From Cristatella mucedo (Eukaryota; Bryozoa; Phylactolaemata; Cristatellidae), in assembly GCA_009760855.2 (NCBI GenBank), contig WPIO01000009.1:4063001-4127000 (forward strand): DNA of 64,000 bases, in the 5' to 3' direction. The translations under genes and the position numbers were made by a program. This document shows positions 10,701 through 20,914 of the stretch, one piece after another (positions within the stretch are counted from its first letter, which is position 1; every line of letters begins with the position of its first letter). The notes under the pieces were generated by a model. It was not told where the DNA came from, made no database searches, and was given only the letters and a program-made list of their open reading frames with translations.

Positions 10701-13700
10701 TATTCGCCTGGTGGCAGACCTGACATCCGAAGGCCATTCAAAGCCACGACCATCGGTGAGACAGCAAAGCTGACTTCGGCTTGGTCTTGATGTCGGAATT
10801 ATCTCCACATGCAATTGCTGTGAAAGCTTTTTAGTGACGGGCTACCAAAATAATAGTCAGTGTGGCGACCTTGCTTGCTTGTCACTCTGCAGCTCCTAGG
10901 CTGCCTCGAAGGTGGAGGGATGACTTCGGTCAGAATGATGCAGTGGTAACGCTTCATGCTCAACTGATCCAGACCGTGCCTGGTTGGACTAGTCAGATTG
11001 TGTCACTCTACACCAACCTTACTTGCTCCTTGCAGCAATGTGTGACACTTGGCAGTGTCACTCACTGCTTGTACTTAATGCAGCATGTCTGGGGGCAAAG
11101 TGCTGCCTCACTCGAGGCTGATATGTGGGGCGTCATTTCCTCGATGATGAGTGTTATCACCGTGCACAAAGTTGGAGCAGTGTATCCAACTTTCGCCGTC
11201 CTGTGCATGCTGCTTCGCTTGCATGTCTGAATAGCCTACGTTTGATGTATAACTATCATTTTTGCTTACTAAAATTGAGTGAAAAATTCAAATTGAGTGA
11301 TCAGTAACTGTGTAGGAAGGGATTTTGCCCTATCAACCTGTTAAATATGCATATCATCTGGGGTGTGTTGTTTTTGTTATCCTAATTCACTGCTGTCAGA
11401 TCTGCCGGAAGTCTAGTTTGTCATTTTTTTACTCACTTTTGGGTACCGTCATTCTGTTGCTCCAGCCTACCTATGCCAGTCTGGCTAGGCTTTGCACCAC
11501 CGGCTCGCCTGATTCAAGTCGTTTAGCTGTGCCTCTAACCATGCTGAAATCTTTTGGAGAGCATGCCTTTAGTTTATATGCCCTAACAGTCTAGAAACTC
11601 ACTTCTGACTGATATTACGGCATCACATAACTTGGCGACATTTAAAAAGAAGCTAACAATCCACCTGTTCCTTGCAGCATTTGCTGGGTCTTCATGAATT
11701 GCTCTTTGTGTGCTTATGACTGCTGACACTGTTCGTGTTATCCATGGACAGGCTTTCCTTGCAACATATACAAATTATCCAGAAAGAGATTTAGCTCTCT
11801 TAGGGCACAATGCAGATGTCCAATTAATATTTTTATTGTATTATGTTCTCTGGTTTAGCAAATCGGCAGCATGGCATAAATGAGGGCTGTTTAGATCTGT
11901 CCACTCAATAAACTGCTGGAGAAATATTTGTGCTAGGTATACACAGTAGGTAGCTCCATCGCGATCTATAGAAGCAGTGAAGTTGAGCCAACCATTATCA
12001 TTGCTAAGCTGCCTACACTGACTCGGCTAATTGCCATATGAGCTCAATTCAAAGCTTTTCTAAATGTCTTTACAACAGAATTGGTGGTCCATGTTGTCTA
12101 GCTAACCCTAATTAATGACCGTATTGGTGAGAGCAATAAGGCCAGCTACATCAAAGCGCTAGTGATGGGTTTATTTGTGACGCCCAACGCTCGGTGAATG
12201 CAGCATACTCCAATGTTTCCAAGCAGCGTAGCCAACTGCCGATTCGATCTGGTGCTCCTCTAGACGAGCGGCAAGCAGGTTGCCTTGACCGCAGCCTTTC
12301 TGGCGCTGACCTACTTATTGCTACTAGGGGGTCGCGAGCTCGTGGCATGAACTGGAACGAGACACAATAGGGGATTTTACTGAACTTTATTTGCAAGCGC
12401 ACAATGTGGCTACACGTCTAGGGAAGTTTGTATTCCCCCCCCCCTACTCCTCACAAACACTCGACAGTGCCGACCCCTCCCTATAATCAGGGTAGCAGGT
12501 TCAGGGTTCAGTCTCCGAAGTAGTGGCCCCAGGGCGAAGCCCCAGACGCTGGTCTAAAAATGAGACCCAGCCCAAAGAGACCCCGAACCCCGGGACACGT
12601 AGCCGTCTAACTCAGGACAGTAGCAATCAACCGCCTGTGTGCATTCGACCGTGTCTGTCGTGCACCGTGGCGCTCGCCTCTCTGGCCTTCTGCCTCTCTG
12701 GCCTTCTGTTGTATAATGCCCGACTTTGGGACTTCTGCCATGGAAAGGTGGTGTGAGGGTGCCTGCCCTGCTCTCTGCGTTGCTTCGAGGACTCGACCCG
12801 GTCGTAGGTCGCTGGCTGGCCGACTCGCTGGCTGGCTTCAGCTGACACTCCGTGGAGCCTCCTGACCTTGACCCTTGGCTGCTCGGGCGCTTCGGTGCAC
12901 TCTTGACATGTCGCCTTCCGCTGATATCGGTCCTCCAGGCTCTGCCGACCCTCTCGAAATCAACCCTCAGTCAAATCTCTCGCTACCTGGGCTTTGCCTC
13001 CTTAAATAGTTTGGGCTACCCGGCCCCCCTCACCTGCTCGCCATAAAACCTAAAGTACATGTGCAGGCAATCGGCACTTACCACGAAGCCATGAATTACC
13101 CAGCGATCACCCTAAGCTATAAACCTGACTACCCCTTCATCTGCAAAGACTCACAACCCTAATGCTGCCAAACTGCTGCTAAGCCATGGGCATTAGACGA
13201 TGAATGCAATGCATCACTTATATGCATAGCCCTAAATCTAAACCGTTAACTAAAAACCTCAGCCTAAAGCATAAACATGCCAAACTGATTATGTGCAAAA
13301 AACTGAGCAGTGACCCCCTCGTCTAAAAACTTCCCCCGATGGCGATACACTACATAGTGCAGCAAAGCTGCCGTCCAGCGGAGTAGCCGATCCTACTTGC
13401 GACTGGTGGCGTCCTTTCTTGTTAAACGTCCAAGCACTATTACTCACAATTAATAGGAGGCTTGTAGTGGCAGCTAGAACAAAAACAGTTAAATTTTGGA
13501 ATTAAATAAAAACTGTACTCACAGATTGGGTAGTAATGGCATTCTGCCAGTCAGTGGCCTTATCTGTTTTTACTGTGATCGGTAATTGCTCCTTGTCTTT
13601 AAGTCATTGCTAGCATGTAAAGCTCTCGGCCGTCAAGCTCTCGGTTGCCGTCCAAAATGGTTGTGAATAAACATTTCATTACTCGAACTGGCTGTGCTTA

Positions 13701-16700
13701 GATCTTACTATTAGAAGCTATTAGTAGCGTCAGCTCGATTTATTTTGAAATTCATCGGCATTCTATAGCCTATAACACCTTGCAACCAAAGTATGCAGCA
13801 GCCCTGGCTCCTTTCGATAGTCCGACTGTGCCACCGCTGTCGCGCCCCTTTCATTCATGCGGCTCGTGTACATGCACAAACGTGCACTCGTTAAGCCTTT
13901 GCTTCTTCTGCAGGACACCTCTGACCAATCGGCTTCCGCTGCCGACCAGGCCCATCTGCCCACTCGATCGGCAAAGCTGCAGCTGATGGACTCTCCGCCA
14001 GCTATTGCCACAGCGACGTCCAGTCACGGCACGCAGACGAAAGCGCCCGTGTCGCCAACGGCAGTGCCGATCGAATTGGACGACTACATTGTGAACAACG
14101 TCTTCTGTCCGCCGCCGCTGTACTACTGCGGTGTCACGGGCGCCGATGCAGCGGGCTTCAGTCGATCTCGAGGCTATAGCGCCTTGCCACCCGACGGCAG
14201 CGACCGCAGTGGCGGCAGCAGCAACAGCAGCGGCGAGGTGGCAGCGCCTCGATGGCCAGTGGGCCTCGGCCAAGCGCGAGCAGCGGCTGATCGCCGCCGC
14301 AGAGCTGAGCGCAAGCTGAACGCTGAGGCAGCAGCGGAAGGGCACCGCCGAGCAGAGGCCGGCGCCAGCCAGGCCGAGCTCGGCTGCCGGTGCCAGGCAG
14401 CGCGGAGCGGCTTCGCTGAGGATGCAGCAGCAGCAGCAGCAGCGGTGGCGACCTTCGACCTCGGCAGCCTGTCGGTGCACTTTCCCGTCCTCGGCTCGCT
14501 CGTCGCCGAGCTGCTCAAAGGCCTGCGGCACATGCAGTACGGCCAGCGAGCGTCGTCCGCCTACGACCCAGGGCGGCTGCTTGGCGAGCTGCCGATTGCC
14601 GAAGCGTCGGCAATCGGCAGTCACCTGCCTGGAGTCGCGAGGCTCGAGCAGAGCTCAGCAGGCGTTGATCCGGTCGGTGGTGGAGGCAGTGGCGGCTGCG
14701 ACTCGGCAGCCGGTGGCCCGCTGCCGAGCCAAGTAGCAGTCGGCTCGGCAGCGGCGGCTGAAACGGGCGAGTCGGCGCCTCACCGGCCTCGTGGCAGTCG
14801 CGCCGTGACCGGGACTGCCGGGCGCCGTCGTCGCGGCGGCAGCGAAGGCGCTGGCAAGCTCGAGTGGGGCAGCACTCGCACGCAGAAGCTGAGGCTGCAG
14901 CTGACGAATCCCAAGGCACTGCAATGGCAGGAGTCGCACGAGCGGCCGCGGCGGCCGCGGCGGCCGCGCTCGTCCGTACTTGATGCTGCCGCCGCTGCTG
15001 CCGTGGGTCGTGAGCGACAGCGTGAGGGCCAGCCCGCGGAGGAAGAGGCGCAGCCGGTGGCGCGTGAGGAGCTCGACGGAGGAGGCGCGGCGCTTTCCCT
15101 CGACGCCCGAGCTGCCGCCGCCGGAAATGCAGCGCTGGCAGCGGCAGCTGCGCCCTCCGTCGCTCACGACAACACAGGCGGCGGCGTAGGCAGCAGCAAG
15201 CGCATCGTGTCGCACACCACCCTCGTCACGCTGCCGCTCACGACCGGGGAACCGCCGGTGGCCCACTCCAGGAAGAGCCTGGATGTGCACCTGCCTGCCG
15301 CTCGTCCACTGAGCTCGGCACGCGGCAGCGACGGTGCCAGCGGCACGGACCGCGGTCGTGACTACGGCGCGGGCGACCTGTCGTCCTCTGGCGGAGGTGC
15401 ATCGATGCGCTCGGACCCGGAGACTGGCGGCTCTCAGGTACTTGCCTGCCGCCTCCGGACCGTGCTTGTCTCTGTAAGTGCCCGCGGCCCCCGAAAGACT
15501 TCCTCACCCCACTTTGGAGGAGCGGAGAGTTGAGGGAGACGGCTTCGCCCAGTGCCTGCCTTTTCCCTCGCCGTAAAGCAGCTGACGGTGTTTCCTATGC
15601 GTGCCCACACACATGCTACGGTCAGCGGAGCGCTCGAGTGTGCCGTGAGTTTTGCTGTCGCGTGCCGCTTGCCTTGCGCGCACTATTTCGTTTGCCTGCT
15701 GTGCAGGAGTCGGACGGTGCCGGCGTATCCGACCGGACGGAGCTCGACGACATGGCGCTGTACCGTCTGGAGCTGTCGCGTGTCGCGGCTGCTGCCACCG
15801 CCTATGGCGCAACGATTAGCAGGCCAGCCACCAAGGGGCCTGCGACCTTGTCGGTGCAGAAGAAGGGCGGCGGAGCTCGTGAGGGTATGTCGCTTCTTTG
15901 GCTGCTCGCCTGGCATCGTTGGACCTCAGCGGTGAAGAAAACCGGTCACCGGCCGCCTGACACGCGTATAACAGGGCAGGGAAGGGGGTGTGGGCGTGGG
16001 TGAAAGTGAGAGCTCAGTTGGAGTGTCTGATCGTGGGTCTTAGCCTAGGGGTAAGGTGCATGCATTTCACGACCCAGGCTGTGAGTTCGAGTCTTGCCGT
16101 TGGCAATTCTTTATTGATGCAAGCAGCTGTCTTACCTGCTGCTATGTAAATGAGGCCGTTAAATTAGGTGGCCTTTACCTTTAAGGACCTGACCCTTCGG
16201 CGACAGAGCTCGGTCTCTGTTTGAGTTTGAGCCAGCAGTTCCGGTTCTTGCAGTGCAGGACTAGTTTTAAACGGAGGCCGCTGCTGCGAAGGCGTGAGTG
16301 CGACTTGCTGCACTGAGGTTATAGCCCTGAGGTTGTCTTTATATTTAAATAATAATAATAATATTCGGACACCTATAGAGTGTTTCAAAGGGAAAGAATG
16401 GAACTTTACCTATTCTGGAAAGGAAGCAATTCGATTGCTTAGTAAAGGGTGTGCGTGTGTCTTCTTCTTCCTCTAGAAGAGTCTAGAATTCTTCTTCTAG
16501 AATTCGCCGTCGAGGTGAGGAGATTATGCGTTCGATGTCATTCGACAGTGAGTTCCAGGCTTCGTGAGCGTAGATGAAGGCACCGTCTCGAATCGTCCCG
16601 TTAGAAGTCTGGTTAGAGGCACAGCCGAACGACGCGAGTCGGACAAGAAGGGTGGGCGGTGCGATGGGAAGGAGGCCACACTGCCAGCGACATCGCTCTG

Positions 16701-19031
16701 ACCAGCTGGCCTTGCATAGTCGTCAGCCTACGCACGGTCGGTAGAAGTACTTCCTGTTCGAGTGGGCGTCCTGTAGCCTGTTGCTTTTTCCTCTGCCTCG
16801 TTGTTGTCGACTGCTTGCAAAACGAAGCGCTGCCGAACACGCATGGCACTGGCAGGAACAGAGGGAGGGAGGGAGAGGACAAGGCCTGTGGCATCCGGGA
16901 GGTAGTTTGTGTGCGCATCATCTACTGAACGCATCGCCACGTGCCTGGCTGACCGGCATGATGGGGTGTGGTAGGTCAAATTGGGATCGGATCGTGTCCT
17001 GAGAGCAGTGGAGCGTAGCTGCTGTGGCGGCCGTGTCCGTGAAGTGACAGCCAGAGATGCTTGCATGTCGCAGGCAATTTCGAAACTGCCGATGTGAAAC
17101 TGGGGACGTTCAGAGTGGCAACAACAGATAGCATCAGGTCGGCCAGGAGTGGCCCGTCGAAAGAAGGCGACCACGAGCAGCACCTGCGGCAAAGGCAGCC
17201 ACAGCAGCAGCAGCAGCATGAGCAGGAGCAGCAGCAGAGACAGAGGCAGCAGCAGATGTGGGAGATAGCGGAGCAGGGTGAGCCCGAGGGCAGCTACAGC
17301 GACGACTCATTTGACAGCGACATATCCAAGTCTGTGAGCCTGCCCATCATGGCTGATGCTTCCGACGTCGAGTCTACACACAAGTAAGGCGACTTCACAA
17401 TTGCCAAGTGTTGCAGCGCTGGTATGGGCGCATGCACCTTGCTCGTACTGCAAGCGTGCTCGACGGAGCTTTTGCAAATGGTCGATGGTCGGGCGTGCGA
17501 GTGCCTCCCCGACTCTCGGTGCCCAGTCGTTGCGTTGCGACCCAGCAGGCATGGGCTCCCGGGAGGAGATTATTCGATCACACTGGCCTGCCTGTTCAAA
17601 TGATTTGCTTTCACGTCGCCTCGTCTGTCTGCCGTTTGACGGAAAATGAGTGCAGGCGAGAGCTGGTCGTCAGCGCCACGACAAACCGAGTGAGATCTGT
17701 GCGAGTGACACTGCTGAGCAAGCACATCATGTCGCTCGATGCGCTGGTACGCTCTGTGACTGGCTGTTGCGTCACACTGACTCGGCAATGTGGTTTTTGT
17801 CTGCCCTTTCCTGGTAAGAGCTGACTTGGGGTCTCATTCTCGGAACGATGTACAGAAAGAAGCTCGGCCTGGTCTCGGTGGTGGTGGTCTGCCCACCCGA
17901 TTTCCCTTTGCTTTTCTTGTCACGTCGGCACGCAACTTCTGTTAATCGATTGCTTATCGGGCCCGACGCTAACTATTGGTCGGCTCGTCTTTCTTCTGCC
18001 CGCGCATCTATTGGGCAATCGGTCGCCATCTTGCACACTTCCACCTTACACAAGTTCGATCTCCTCACAGGCTTCCCCTTTGCTTTTAGACGAAATCGTC
18101 GTCTGTAGGCCCTCCCCCTCCCAGGTCGTGCAAGGCTCCCCGTGGACGACGTCTTTCTCTACTTGCTTGGAGGACCAACGGCCGGGCCGGCCTGCATGCA
18201 GCCACCCCTTTGGCAGACGGCACGGCGCCGCTGTCTGCACGTGCTCTCGGACCGCCGGAGTAGAGTCGCGGCCAAGCCGAGTACTGTCCCCCGACTCCGG
18301 CGATCCTCGAGCGAGCGCAGGCTCGCTAGCGTGTCCTGGCGCCGATCTTGAGCGACTTTTTCCGGCGACTTTCTTTCGCCAGGCTGCGCGAATCGGAGAC
18401 GCACTACGACGACCTGCCGCTGCCACGGGCCTCTCAAGCCTCGCCGAAGCTGCGAGGAGGCGGCGGCGGCCGTGCTTCCGACGGAGGAGGAGGACCTGCG
18501 AGGAGCCGCTCGAACCCGGCACTGCGGCCGGGGTCGAGCGGCCTGCAGGAGGGCAAGCCACCGCTGTCGAGTCGCAGCCGTGGTGGCGGCGGAGCGCAGT
18601 CGTCGAGCGAGACGCTGGCAGCCTTGGCGGCGACGGCTGGCGGCCGCAGCCGAGCCGGCATGGGCTCGGCGGACAGCGGTGCGAGCGTGCTCGCGGCGAG
18701 CGATGCCAGCGGTGGTCGGCCCACGTCGCGTGGCACCGGCAAAGGAGGACGGCCCACTCCCGACGCCGGCGACTCGGACGGCAGCAGCTTCCGCGGCCTG
18801 CGTGCTCGGAACGAGGAGAGACGCAAGCGCCTGTCCAGGTCGTTCAAGGACGACATGAACACCGACAGCGTGAGCTCGTACGACCCGAGCGAGAGAGGCG
18901 TCGGCGGCAATGGGTCGAGCTCGCCGGCAGCGAGCAGCGAAGACTGGAGCTCGGCGAGCAGCGATGGCAATGTGAAGGCCATGACCTTGAGTCGCCTTGC
19001 TCCAGCCAACAAGCTGGGCTACACCACTTGA
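5005..19031 (+). CDS. MAP10: Microtubule-associated protein 10-like, 8 exons
   Basis: Join 5005-5205, 6716-6813, 10215-10420, 10565-10755, 13914-15437, 15707-15884, 17074-17383, 18383-19031; 1118 residues, all GT-AG, all phases consistent. MAP10 stabilises microtubules and works at the spindle and midbody in cytokinesis. The order of conserved blocks matches vertebrate MAP10: an N-terminal ETLFSLE start, FPAIAVKLLDFP, FHFGKGKSCLC, SPMYLLVLD, GSCLVPLATAA, GEIAIGYRLTSLG, then NNVFCPPPLYY (residues 293-303), LQLTNP (about 560), an acidic SDDSFDSD motif (about 872-879) and the terminal KLGYTT. The middle is low-complexity Ala/Gly/Ser sequence with a Gln-rich stretch (835-860). It is longer than the human protein (about 900 residues). 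The human locus is, to my recollection, a single coding exon. Exon borders inferred from splice consensus could shift by a few codons. Confidence 0.88.
5424..5457. repeat. (CA)n/(ACTC)n microsatellite
   Basis: A short CA run passes into CACT tetranucleotide repeats in MAP10 intron 1. Confidence 0.9.
6040..6145 (-). mobile_element. LINE-A 3' end fragment
   Basis: ATA/ATT-rich repeats at 6040-6095, then minus-strand LINE-A terminal hairpin sequence (TAGAGCACCCTAAG ... GGTCTTTTTCTGGGCG), decayed. It lies in MAP10 intron 1, antisense to the gene. Confidence 0.65.
6716..6813 (+). CDS. MAP10: MAP10 exon 2
   Basis: Residues 68-99 plus two bases of codon 100. It encodes the FHFGKGKSCLC block, the counterpart of RFGRGKSCLF in human MAP10. 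Acceptor CTGCAG, donor GTAAGC. Confidence 0.85.
7630..7702. repeat. (GA)n microsatellite, about 73 bp
   Basis: A perfect GA dinucleotide run in MAP10 intron 2. It explains the poly-Ser/Leu frames on the minus strand, which are not genes. Confidence 0.97.
7860..9150 (+). mobile_element. LINE-A 3' portion, split by a SINE1
   Basis: A 5'-truncated LINE-A copy. It starts within the reverse transcriptase domain: CFDPSQ-like codons near 7950 and the downstream cysteine/His region. It continues through the C-terminal region (PLLADLHWLPVKQRIDFKVL near 8590) and ends with the terminal hairpin and ATT repeats at 9138-9150. Stops and frameshifts are present. A reverse-oriented SINE1 at about 8058-8186 splits the KLDNDDKT-encoding stretch. 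It sits sense in MAP10 intron 2. Confidence 0.85.
8058..8186 (-). mobile_element. SINE1 nested in LINE-A
   Basis: On the minus strand: a head with a TGGTCCAGCGGTTAAAG A-box-like start, a GTGGGCTCGAGCCC B-box region, then the LINE-like tail (AGTGCCTGAATAGAGATTAAG, GGGGCGCTATGCAAACG). It interrupts the LINE-A reading at the Leu-Asp-Asn-Asp-Asp-Lys stretch, so it is younger than that LINE copy. Confidence 0.8.
10215..10420 (+). CDS. MAP10: MAP10 exon 3
   Basis: Residues 101-168 with split codons at both ends. SPMYLLVLDAF...LVGSCLVPLATAADHI matches the human TPLYTLLLQL...LLGACDISLATAAHRV block. Donor GTGAGA. Confidence 0.88.
10565..10755 (+). CDS. MAP10: MAP10 exon 4
   Basis: Completes Gly169, then EIAIGYRLTSLGAVLLQHIN, the counterpart of human GDIALAYRLTDLGSRLL. 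Ends phase 0 at KPRPS before GTGAGA. The intron before it is only 144 bases and includes a (GCT)n run. Confidence 0.88.
10756..13913 (+). other. MAP10 intron 4
   Basis: Holds a decayed LINE-A fragment (11350-11835), short homopolymer C runs (around 12436) and a GC-rich patch at 12500-13050 with small direct duplications such as TCTCTGGCCTTCTG. I see no gene in it; the frame 12523-12756 has no domain. Confidence 0.65.
11350..11835 (+). mobile_element. LINE-A 3' fragment, decayed
   Basis: Recognisable LINE-A C-terminal coding sequence (CTCACTTTTGGGTACCGTC, TTTTGGAGAGCATGCCTTTAG, ACATTTAAAAAGAAGCTAAC), then the 3' UTR and a worn terminal hairpin (AAAGAGATTTAGCTCTCTTAG near 11790). Confidence 0.75.
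13914..15437 (+). CDS. MAP10: MAP10 exon 5 (large central exon)
   Basis: Residues 233-740, 508 codons, phase 0 at both ends. It carries NNVFCPPPLYYCG (compare human NIFCPPPLYYTN), a FPVLGSLVAELLKGL block (compare human LPLLNALLVELSLL) and KLRLQLTNPKAL. Long Ala, Gly, Ser and Arg runs separate the conserved blocks, and strong GC bias opens false frames on both strands. Confidence 0.85.
15438..15706 (+). other. MAP10 intron 5
   Basis: Short intron between GTACTT and GTGCAG. No feature seen inside it. Confidence 0.75.
15707..15884 (+). CDS. MAP10: MAP10 exon 6
   Basis: Residues 741-799 plus one base. Encodes ESDGAGVSDRTELDDMALYR and a basic KKGGGARE end. Conservation with human MAP10 is weak here; the call rests on splice sites, phase and open frame. 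Confidence 0.7.
15885..17073 (+). other. MAP10 intron 6
   Basis: Contains a SINE2 copy (16030-16175), an AAT-type microsatellite near 16350 and a TCTAGAATTC direct repeat near 16480-16505. Frames around 16613-17002 overlap on both strands without domain support. Confidence 0.65.
16030..16175 (+). mobile_element. SINE2 element
   Basis: tRNA-derived head with A box TAGCCTAGGGG and B box GAGTTCGAGTC, then the SINE2 body. It ends with the tail TGCTGCTATGTAAATGAGG and GTTAAATTAG. The best-preserved SINE2 copy here. Confidence 0.8.
17074..17383 (+). CDS. MAP10: MAP10 exon 7 (Gln-rich)
   Basis: Residues 801-902 with split codons. A Gln-rich stretch encoded by CAG repeats (about residues 835-860) is followed by GSYSDDSFDSDISKS, which resembles the acidic YSDDFTSPCYSEDF region of human MAP10. 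Donor GTAAGG. Confidence 0.82.
17384..18382 (+). other. MAP10 intron 7
   Basis: About 1 kb. The long frames 17408-17824 and 18011-19051 enter or cross it, but their frame disagrees with exon 8, whose end is fixed by the conserved C terminus. Confidence 0.7.
18383..19031 (+). CDS. MAP10: MAP10 exon 8 (C terminus)
   Basis: Residues 904-1118. Starts LRESETHYDDLPLP, continues through Gly/Ser/Arg-rich sequence with a basic RNEERRKRLSRSFKDD patch, and ends ANKLGYTT before TGA; human MAP10 ends NKLPGYTM. Acceptor TTTCGCCAG. Confidence 0.85.
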
Positions 19032-20074
19032 GCACTTGTCGCGAGTGCTGAGCGGCTGAGCGGTTGATCGATCGAGCCCGTAGCTTGACTACCGCCACGC
19101 AGCAGCCTTGGTGGGCTCGTGCACCATTGTTTGCGGGTTTGTTTTTATCATCGATACCCTTACTGTTGTCGGTGCCAAGATGTGTGTCTATATTTCGTCT
19201 TATGCAGTTCTAAATCGAGTGATAGCCAATCTGCTGATGTGGCCTGATGTTTTTTTAAGCAACGTGTGACTGGTTCGAGATGATGACATGACATTGTTAC
19301 CGGGTCATATCAGTGGTGATACCGATGCTTTTCTTATCGATGCGGTTTGTCGATGCACTCTTAGATGCTATGTGGAATGAATTTTGTAGTGGCGCCATAG
19401 GGGTTGCGATCATTTCCAAGACTGCCAAATTGTCTTCTCCAGTTGCTGCGATGCATGTTTATTTCATTCAATGCCACTTTCAGCTCCGGAACAGACGAAA
19501 GTATGTCGCCTCTGTAACACGACGTTTCTTGCTCGTTCCGTAGTCAGACACTGGCAGAGTCGGGCTGCAAAACTGGCAGTCAGCGAAAACCCACGCTCGA
19601 AGTGAGTGATTAATTGACAGTTGTAGTATTGGCAATACGTTCTGCACAGCTACCCTACTTAAACGCTAATATATGACTACATTGAAGGTTCCGGTCACGT
19701 ACACTTCATTTCGAACAGCAACGATACCGAATTATTGCAGACGTCTTGTTGAAAGAATAGCATCTATTTGCACAGCAGTTGCGACAACACCCTAGGTGTC
19801 TCGTCTGCCAATGCCCAAGGCCAATGCGGATTTCCAGCTAAGCTGGTCTGTTCCAGGCGGCCCTCGTCGAAAGCTAGCATCTTGATTTGAAGACAGTATC
19901 TACTTTAGGCTAGAGCCTCCCACTCATAGCTCGTCTTCCTCGGCACCCATTTATCCATCGGCCATCCGTGGCCGCCGTCTGCTGTACCGAGCAAACAAAG
20001 TTCGGTTCCGAGTAGCCAAAGGTAGATTGCAAGTATTGTGACTCATAAAACGGGCTGTTCTATGAGGATTAATA
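19032..20074. other. MAP10 3' UTR and intergenic
   Basis: No canonical AATAAA is evident soon after the stop, so the transcript end is unclear. No gene or repeat is recognised up to the LINE-A copy. Confidence 0.5.
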
Positions 20075-20303
20075 ATATTTATAATAATAATTCACTTGAT
20101 AAAGCGCCCTCAGAGAACTTAATCTCTCTCTAGGCGCTTTACATTTGCTGTAAAGTGAAATGCAATTGAATGGTAAGTAAAATCATTCTTGAAAGACAAA
20201 CGAAATGAATAAAATGGTTAGGGGTGACATGCACAGGGTCAGCATGTAAATGTGGTTAGTGGCAGCATGCAGTGTCAGCACGCATAAGCACATCAATGAC
20301 GAA

Positions 20304-20789
20304 TCACAGGGACCCACTAAATGCTGTCCTAAATAGGTGTGTTTTTAGGTTCCTTTTAAATGTGGTCAGGTCAGGGGATGTTCTGACGCAGGTCGGGAGG
20401 GAGTTCCAGGCTGTGGGAGCATATGAACTAAATGCACGGTCTCCAAAGGATTTAAGGTTTGTACGAGGTATTTCCAGACTGTTGGATTCCGAAAAGCGGG
20501 TGGTACAATGCTTGGCCTGATGGGGTAGGATATCTGACAAATAGACTGGAGCCATAGAATGAAGGGACCTAAAAGTGAGCGACAAAACCTTGAAGTCAAT
20601 CTGTTGCTTGACTGGTAGCCAGTGCAGGTCGGCGAGAAGTGGAGTAATGTGGCAACTGCGACGCTCACGGCAGACAATTCTAGCTGCCGAGTTTTGCACC
20701 AGCTGCAATCGCCTGATCGCACATGCTGGTAGGCCAGTAAGCAGTGAGTTGCAGAAGTCGAGACAGCGTGTAACGAATGCATGGACCAA
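20304..20789 (-). pseudogene. LINE-A C-terminal region of ORF2
   Basis: 161 codons continuing the LINE-A polypeptide after a frameshift: CLDFCNSLLTGLPACAIRRL, HITPLLADLHWLPVKQ, then FGDRAFSSYAPTAWNSLP and a terminal SGSL before the stop. The same stretch recurs at about 8435, 44293, 58111 and, on the minus strand, about 41260, 49668 and 59059. Confidence 0.88.
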
Positions 20790-20914
20790 CTTGGACGTGG
20801 TATCTTTATCTAAACAAGCCCGAATTTTAGCAATGTTATGAAGCTAAAAATAGGCGGATTTGACTATGGAGCTGATGTGGTCGTCTAACGAGAGGTCGCT
20901 TTGGAATATGACAC

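Noticed and set aside
13851-15290. Long frames on the minus strand opposite MAP10 exon 5
   Set aside because: GC-rich shadow frames. The plus-strand frame has conserved MAP10 blocks and in-phase splice sites; the others have none.
16440-16510. TTCTAGAATTC repeats resembling heat-shock elements
   Set aside because: Only one TTCnnGAA pair fits; it lies inside a MAP10 intron, and the rest is a simple TTC/TCTAGA repeat.
18011-19051. 346-codon plus-strand frame over MAP10 exon 8
   Set aside because: It is a frame-shifted shadow rich in Arg and Trp. The frame ending KLGYTT at 19031 matches the MAP10 C terminus and joins exon 7 in phase.
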